In this document: piece by piece, positions 54,401 to 63,400 of the stretch
How positions within the stretch are numbered: the first letter of the stretch is position 1
Layout of the letters: every line of letters starts with the position of its first letter
Made by a program: the position numbers and the translations under genes
The notes under the pieces: generated by a model
Seen by the model: only the letters and a program-made list of their open reading frames with translations
Told to the model about the DNA's origin: nothing
Database searches by the model: none
From: Metopolophium dirhodum
Lineage: Eukaryota; Arthropoda; Insecta; Hemiptera; Aphididae
Reading direction: 5' to 3'
Length of the DNA stretch: 64,000 bases
NCBI RefSeq assembly: GCF_019925205.1
Contig: NC_083568.1
Location: forward strand, 11,840,393-11,904,392

Positions 54401-57400
54401 GTTCATTTGTTAAGTTTTCGATATATTTTGCATTATTTTTTCGACATGCAGTTGCAAATCTGAAATTAACTTCAACTTGCCCATAGCATATTCTACAAAT
54501 ATGCTTTATAGGATCATGATCAGTGATCTGTAAAAAGTAAGAAAAATAATTATTAAATTTAAGTAAGTACCTATTAATAATAAAATATCTACTATGTTTA
54601 GAATATTAGCACAATATTTATTGAACTACAGCAAAATCACATTTTTGGAATTGGATTAGAATCTAGAGCAGGTATTGAAATATTGTTCAATATTAAAGAG
54701 GTAGGTTTTTATTATCTAATTATTTAATTTTCATATATGTTTCCTGAAGTGTAAATACTCATGTAAATATAGCTACTTACCTACAGAGAATTGTTAAATA
54801 AATGCAAAGTGCAAAGTGGGATTCAAAAGGTATCTTTGATGAACTATTATTTCTTTTAAATGTATACTACCTATAATAGGTACACTATAAAAAAAATATT
54901 ATTATCCCGAAGTTGTATGAACTAGGTTGTTATTAGGCCAAGATCATAGATCATAGATCATAAGAACTTACTCTGCAGCCCAACTGAAGATCTCATTGAA
55001 TACAATATGGGAGCAGTATTTATGCGTTCAAAATATAAAACAGAAAGATAGGCTTCATTGTTATGATTCAAGTCATTCTAGTAGAGAAGAAAAAATAGGT
55101 AGTTGAGGAGGGGTCCGACAATGTGTACACAGTCCAAGGTATCAAACTTTGGACATCTGCCTGTCACAGTGGCATAATTACAAATATTTTATGAGAGAGG
55201 ATATGCATATTTTATAACTACCGAACCCCTCCCCTTTTAACCTTATCACTAACTTGTTTTTGAATAATATTAATTTGAATAAGTGGGTAAGTGGGTAACA
55301 CTCTGCTATACATTAGGTGTCTAAAGTCACTACAATGGTCATGCTACATTTGAATTCAATGATATAAAATCATTATGTACGAAAAACGATTCTAAGCGAA
55401 GACAGTCCGTCAGTCTATAATATTACTAAGAATGATGATTAATTTACTTTACTATTAGGCATTAGTATTTTAGAGATTATAATAAATGTTGACAACATTT
55501 TAACTTTAAATACTTATAAAAAAAAATTGGGCAACTGCTATTATAACTTATGAGGAACCTTGTATATAATTTTCAAGCATTTTGAAACAACGAGAAAAAT
55601 CATATTGACATTTATAGAAAATAAAACTAAAACAATTTGAAATGTCCATAGATAACTCAAAACAAGTCAAAATATTTTAAACATTTTTAATGCGGGTGCC
55701 TACAGAAAATGATAGGAGGACGGTGCGGCCGAGCGGTCTAAGGCGTTGGTTGCAACGCAGCCGACGCCGGCTTGATTCCTTGGCCATGGGTGGCATTTTT
55801 CATTGGGCAAGTCACGGTGTCCGGAGAACAAGTGCCGCCATCCCCACCCGGGCATGGCAGATATCTACGGGTGCCCAATCAAAAATTCTTCCAAACCCAA
55901 CACACACGTGTTCCTTCCCCCCTACCGACATTAACAACGAACAAAACCAATACAGCTAATGGCCATAGATGCCGGGCTTAAGATCTAAAAAAAAAAAAAA
56001 ATTAAATGATAAAATAAACATTTCTTATTAGGATTAGTTCAGCAGATTATGGGTAAAAAAAATTTGTTACTTATTAATTTAACTTTTTAAATTCTGAGTG
56101 GAGCGATTAATATATTGTATTAACAATGTTTTTTTCCTGTCTGTCATCAACATTTGGGGTGGTACAAATGCTCCAATTTTCAACATCAGCATCTTTTTTA
56201 ACTGAAAAATGAATCTAGTTGGTACCTACATTTAAGAGGTCAAAAGTCCAAGGTGTTTAAAAAATATTGGGATAAATAAAAAAAAGGTGAAAAAAGATGG
56301 TGATTATTAAAATTATTGAAAAAATCTTTGCAAAACTTCTTTGAATACACCGGGTTTAAAGAAAATTCCTAAAGACTATAACAATGTTCGTAAGTATGAT
56401 ATAACAACAATAAGAGGGAAAGATTATCTTGTTAAAAGTGTTAAAGATACTGTATCCAATATCAATTTTACTCTGTAACTAATGAGGATTTGTCTGATAT
56501 TCTAAATACATGTCATACTTTTATTGGTCATCGAGATACGATTGTATCCGAATTTAAACAAAAATATTGCAATATTACAAAAGAAGCAATATTTTGACGT
56601 ATTTGAAACTTTGTATCCATTGCGAGAAAAAATTGTCAAATACAAAAAGAGGACTAGTTTCCAAACCTATATTACATAAAGCATTTAATTCACGTGCACA
56701 GATGGATCTCATAGACATGCAGTCACAAAGTTTTAATGATTTTCGTACATTATGAATTATCAGGATTATTTAACAAAGTTTGTGATTCTAAGACCTTTAA
56801 AAACTAAACGTGCTGAAGAAATTGCTTTTAATTTAATGGATATTTATACCATTTTTGGAGCACCGGCCATTTTACACTGACAATAGCAGGCAATTTGTCA
56901 ATAAAATAGTAATAGAACTCAATGAAATGTCATAAAAATTGTGCATGGAAAACCAGGGGCGTCCCAAGACAGTTTTCTAAAATGGGGGGGGGGGGGGTGA
57001 ATCTATTTTTTAAGTCAATAATTATCCTATGTGTATTTTTTAATAGTTTGAGCAAACTTAAATCAATTATACTGACCTAATTGTTTTTTGATGCGACTAC
57101 ATTACAAATAAGTTTACGTAACAAAGTATTGTTTCATAAATTCAACTTTAATATTTAATTATTAGTGTTTTTAATATAATTAAGTACAATTGTAAGTAGT
57201 ATAAACAATCACGTTATCACACAGATATGTATACACCACAGATAGAATCTATCTTAAACCGTGATATACACCGATAACCGATACCCGCATAGACTATGCC
57301 AATACCAGTATACCACAAAAGTAGTTATTACTTATTATCTTTATCTAAACAGTGATGGTTATCCATAGATAATAATTATTATCTTTGTGGTCATTAGTTT

Positions 57401-60400
57401 TTGTACTTAGTTATATCAGTAAATTAAATTGTTGATCATTATTATTTTGTTGACAATGAGAGTAATTTTATATTATAAAATAATATTTATATGCAGGATT
57501 TAATTTAACATAATTTAAATAAAATCATTGGATTTATTTTAAGGTATAGAAAGATTGGCATATGAAGCCATGTTTGGTTGCCCAGTGTGATTAGAAGTTG
57601 CATCAGTTGGTTTTCCATCAGATCAAGTTGCCAATTTGAATACTAAAGAAGATATCAAAACTATTATAAACAGCCAATTAGAGAAATCACCAAATGATGA
57701 CATAGAGCTAGGTATATTATTTATTAATAGTATTGTTGAATATTGAAAAATGTCTAGGAATTATTTAATGTTTTAAATATTAATTAATTAATCAACAACA
57801 AGATATATATATATATACTTAGTGCTCATGATGAATCAGCGAAATGTTTAGAAAAACAGTCTAAAAAAATGACAAAAACATCAAACGGGAAACTGAAATG
57901 TATAAATGTGGGAACTACTGTTCGAATACCAATCCCTGATGTTGATAAGGTTAGAAGATCACCTTGGAATTTATTAGCTGTTGTCACCGATGTTCAAGAT
58001 GGCTTGCACAATTTATGTAATTGGTTAAATTTAAAAATGAGAAAATTATAAAAAAAAATTTAATTTTTATTTATACAATTTTAAGTATAGAAAATGGTTT
58101 CTTAAAGTACAGTTACACACGAACAGAAATAGTTCCATGTGACAAAATTCTTGATTTGAAGGGAACAAATAATCACACGAAAGAAAAAAGAAATTAGGTA
58201 CTCTCCGAGAGGCTGCCGGGCATAACAGTATTGCTGGGAGTCGGGGGATATCAAAGGTGTCATTGTAAAACAAAATGTCAAAATAATCGTCAAAAAATTA
58301 TGTAATCCAAAGTGCCATAGTAGTTTATCTTGTGAAAGAATAAAATATATTTCTATGATAATAATACATGGTTTTAGTATGTTATATATGTTTTTAACAA
58401 ATCTACTAGGTAATCTAATCTTTTCTGAAAGATGTCTAACAATACTGAAAAAGTACTAGCATTGTGATGCTATTTTAATTTATTATTAAAAATAAAAATA
58501 CTATATACATAAGATAATATAAATATTTTTAATTTTGTGTGCCCCCAGAGATTTTAAACAACCTGGATAACTAACTCATTGTCTATCAGTGACGACACTA
58601 CGTATCGGCCGGCTGATAATGCTACCTAACCATTTGCAAAGAGATCAATATCGTGTAATGTTACATGTGCTAATGTAACACGTGCGAGTACCTACGTTTA
58701 GTGCTTAGTGCTTACATTTTTGCCTGTTAAAACCACGCCTGTTGCCTATGCAGCTTATGACTGTAGTAATCTGTGTGAACGTTCAACCCAAACATTCTTC
58801 ATTTTAAAACTGCATTGAAACAAATAATTTAAAAAAATAGCATGACCCCTTCACCATGTGCAAATAGTATTGCTCTTGTTGATGATCCTGTAGGGAACAT
58901 TTTTGAGAATAAATGAGCACAAAAAAAGATACACCTTACTGAGTCAGATTTAAGTGATCAACAAGTTGAGTGTATAGAAAACATTATTATGATGAGCTAG
59001 GGGATGAGATGTTATTAAATAAAATATCAATTATGGATAGTTATATAGCACTAATGTATATGACCAAAACTTAAATATATTATATTATATAAACGGCCAT
59101 ATCTTATTAAAATTAATTTTTAATTTGCATAATGTACCTATATAAAAATTACTTTTATTATTTTATTATTATATTTTGTAACTATTGTAACGAGTACATT
59201 TTGTATTACTTATACCAGTCATTAAAAACATCACTACTTTTTATCTTATTTTTTTTTACAAATTTAATTACAATTTACTATGTGTTTTACTATATTATTC
59301 TATAAAAGCACATATTACCCCTAACTCGTAAGCAAAAATATTAAGAACATTTAAAAAATCTAGTGTTGGGCATTGAGTATTGCTTTAAGATGTCGAGTTT
59401 CAATTATGTCGAGTACTCAACTTTGTTTAGTACTTGATAACTCACGAGTACTCAATATTTATAGTCGAATTGAGTACACAAACTCGACTCGGAAATTTTT
59501 CCAAAGTTAAGTACTCGTCTAACTCTAAATTAAAATAGTGAAACGAGTACTCGACTGAAACATTTTCTGCCTAACTCTAAAAAAAATCACATAAGAATTA
59601 TATTTTACTTTGACCTTTTTACAAATGGCTGCCGTTTACAACAGCTGAATTCAGTTTAGGTGATCGGCGATATTGATAGTTATCTAGGTTGTTTAAAATC
59701 TCTGGTGTGACCTAAAATTTTTTTAGCGAGCTACCACGGGCACACGTGCCATGGATTTGTCATCCCTGCTATAGGTAGTACTAGAGAGCCTAGATAATAA
59801 GAGAGGGGTCAACTGAATAGAGATCAGCCATGTTTTGTCGAAAAAATTCCCACAAATTTTTAAACCTAAAATGTATAAAATAGGAAATAATATAATTTAC
59901 TAGTCAATTTATAAAATATTAAAGAAATATGCTTAGGTACTGCATAACAGCAACTAAAATAATAAATTATTGTATAATATAATATGAAATATGCGTGTAA
60001 TAACTAGGTATGTATATATATCTTAATTTATAATACATAACTATAGTCTATGATACAAAATATGAATACGGGTATTATATAATTATGCAACAAAACAAAA
60101 TATTAATAGTTACATATTATTAAAATTATATTGTAGTATAAAAACAATTGACAAATAATGTATTTAACATTGGTAAGATATATTCAAATTTGGACGAAAA
60201 ATGGCGTCCACTATCAATAATAACAGACAGCCAATAGAAAATGTTCACCGAGTTGGCCACTCTCTTATATATAACGGCTCTCTAGGTAATACCATTAATT
60301 ATAAATACTAATTACTAGTATACATTTTTAATAATGGTAATTACATTTACACTATAATCGATGGTAGTACCTATACTAGATAGTGGCGGCTATACATAAC

Positions 60401-63400
60401 CATTCTTATACAATTATACATAGTAAAATTAAAAGATATAAAAATTAGGTACCTAATTTTTTTTTTTTTTTTTCTTTATTAGTAATACACAATCTGTACA
60501 CAATCGGCACAATAAGAATATGAGCTGAGACACAATAAAAAACATGATTTTATGAGCTAAGAAGCCACCCACCGATGACACTTATGTTTATTTTTAAATT
60601 ATTTGTTTTAACTTAATTATTATTATTTTTTTTTTTTTTTATTAGGGATTAAGTAGGTCTCTACACCATTTACGCTTAAGGCGACGAGGAGGATTACCAG
60701 GAATGGTTAATGAAGCCAGATTTTTTACAAGTTCGTTTGGATGAGAGTGAAGGCGTAGGTGGAATCGTTTGTAATAATTTTTAGCTTCTTCCTGAACTGT
60801 TTTCATATGTAGGTCTTTATGCAGGGAGTGATTTGAGACATATAGTGGAGAGTTGGTAATTTTTCTTAGTATTTTATTTTGGAATCGTTGAATTTTATTT
60901 AGATTTGATATTTTTGCGTTAGCCCATAGCTGTGGGTACCTAATAGATTATAAAGATACTATGTTTTTTTGAATTAGGCTCTCAGCTGGTAGGAAAATAC
61001 AAGTTAGGGACATGACATGGATTTAAATTTATTACAAAGGGTGTTATCAGTCCTTAATAGTAAATAATTAACAATCACACATTCATACACATGCATAGTT
61101 AAATTATTATATTAAATTTAATTAAATATTAAAGCGAGTAGGTAGTTATTAAAGATATATTTACATTTTAAAAACTAAGATAGGTACAAATTAAAGTTTA
61201 AAGAAAACATTTTTAAATTATTTGCTACAGACAACAGGCCAAAATATGTTCTAGTCCAAAAATGTGTAGTACAACTATTAATAAGTTTTGAAATGTAATA
61301 TACCTATACCTATACAAACCTATTCTTAACATTAGGTATATGATATAAATGTGGTATCAATTATAATGGGCAAAATGTTATAATGATCCATTATAATTAA
61401 TTAAAAAATTTCCATCGGGCACTTGTGTTAAAAATAACTTTAAAATTAATTTTGATAATAATATATGTACCTAATCATATTAATAATAATACTCGATTAA
61501 CAACCAACAAAACATACAAATATATGAGTTTGATTTTTTGTTTCTAAACAACCCATATTATGTGATAAACACTTACGGCAGGTACCTAATAGTATTGGTA
61601 AATTTTTTTGTCGAATTATTTGATTATTAACGGGATATATTTATTATTATGGATAACAAACCTGAATGGTGGGCTATAAAGTTTTCACACACATAGACAG
61701 AGATATAAGCAGTGGTGTAGTGGAGGATATACGCGGGTACAAAGCATGTACCCACCTCCTAATTTTATATTTAGGCATGTACGGTGTAAATTTACGCTCA
61801 GCAAATCATGTTTAGCTCCATTAGTTTAAAAATTAAAGTGAATCAACTTATTATAAAACTTGAGGGTAAGAACATTACCAATATGTGTTCTTATGTTGGT
61901 TTATTTTACGATAAATCAATATTTTAGCTAGTTTATAATTAGTGATTAGTTAACACTATCGAATAGTTCGATAGTGACTATTCGATAGTTCCCATCACTA
62001 TTTATAATATAGGGTAAATTAAAAATGCTCATAATCCACTTAAAAACTGAATAATTGTAAGAAACCATCAAACGAACACAGAAATGTTCTTACTAACAAG
62101 TTTCTTAATAGGTCGATTCACTCTAATTTTTAAACTAACTGAGCTAAACATGATCCGCTAAACGTACATTTTGTATGTTAACCACTTGTAAGACGGAGAC
62201 GACACATGTGGATGTGGTGTCTTCTTAAGAAGGTACATAGGATTAGGTACATTTCAAGTATACTGGCTTTTAGAAATATATATCAAGATTTAGGTATTTG
62301 GTAATAGTATAAGTAGGTAGTGTACCTATATTATTACAATTTGGTCCAAACTCTGATTTTAATAAACAAAAAACTATTTTTATTTTTTGGGATCATAATT
62401 TTTCTGTATATAAAGAAGCGCTTTCTTAGTAGGTATAAGTGTATAACAGTACCACAGTACCATAAGTGTATAGCAGTACCTTTGACAATTAATATTTTCT
62501 CATAAAATTGGTTCAGAAAAATTAACACTACCTACAAATTTATGGAACTTTTCTGTTTTAACTGACATCCTTTTTGTTGTTTTGATGTACGTAGTTAAGC
62601 ATGCTGACAACAATGGAAAAGTCCAAAGCTGGTGGTCGGACTTAGGTTTAAAGTTATAGCTAATTGAAATTTATAGTATTTTCATATACAACCGGTGTGG
62701 TTACTCGCATTCTGCGCTCGCTTAGACGATTAAAATCAAAAACATCTCTCGACTTGTTTTGTAAAACCACATTGGGTGGGTCTTGAATTTCAAATAACTA
62801 TAACTTCAAAACTAAGGCCGACCGGCAAATTTTTAATTCACCATTGTTTTCAGCATGCCTAACTACATACGTAAAAAAAATTGAAAAAAAAGGATATCTG
62901 GTAAAACATAAATATACCAAATTGGTTTTCAATGCTTTTTAATTTTTTAAATATAAATTATGTAATTGTGGTTAGTGACAACACTACTAACATTAAATAG
63001 AAAATTAAAGGTATCAGTTTGCTATTATAAATATTGTATTTAGTATTTTTTGTTACACATATTTATTTTAAAGTTTTCAATTAAAAATAACAATTCTGAT
63101 AACTTATATAATATTATTATATATACAGTATATACACAGAATATCCTATATACAGTATGTAAATTAATTGGAGTCAATAGCTATATTATTTTTACAACTA
63201 CTGACATTACAATTAATTTACATAGGTAGTAGCTAACCTACTGTAAAATGAAATCCATAATATAATAATGAATAGTAGTGATAGGTACACAATATAATGT
63301 TTGAAGTAAAACTATGTAATCGTATATTAGATCGTAAAGAGACATTATCGCAAACACTCAAGCGACCTTTGTTTATGAATTAACGCTGTATACACACGAC

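Noticed and set aside
62320..62528. Overlapping short ORFs on both strands
   Set aside because: AT-rich chance frames with no domain or splice evidence.
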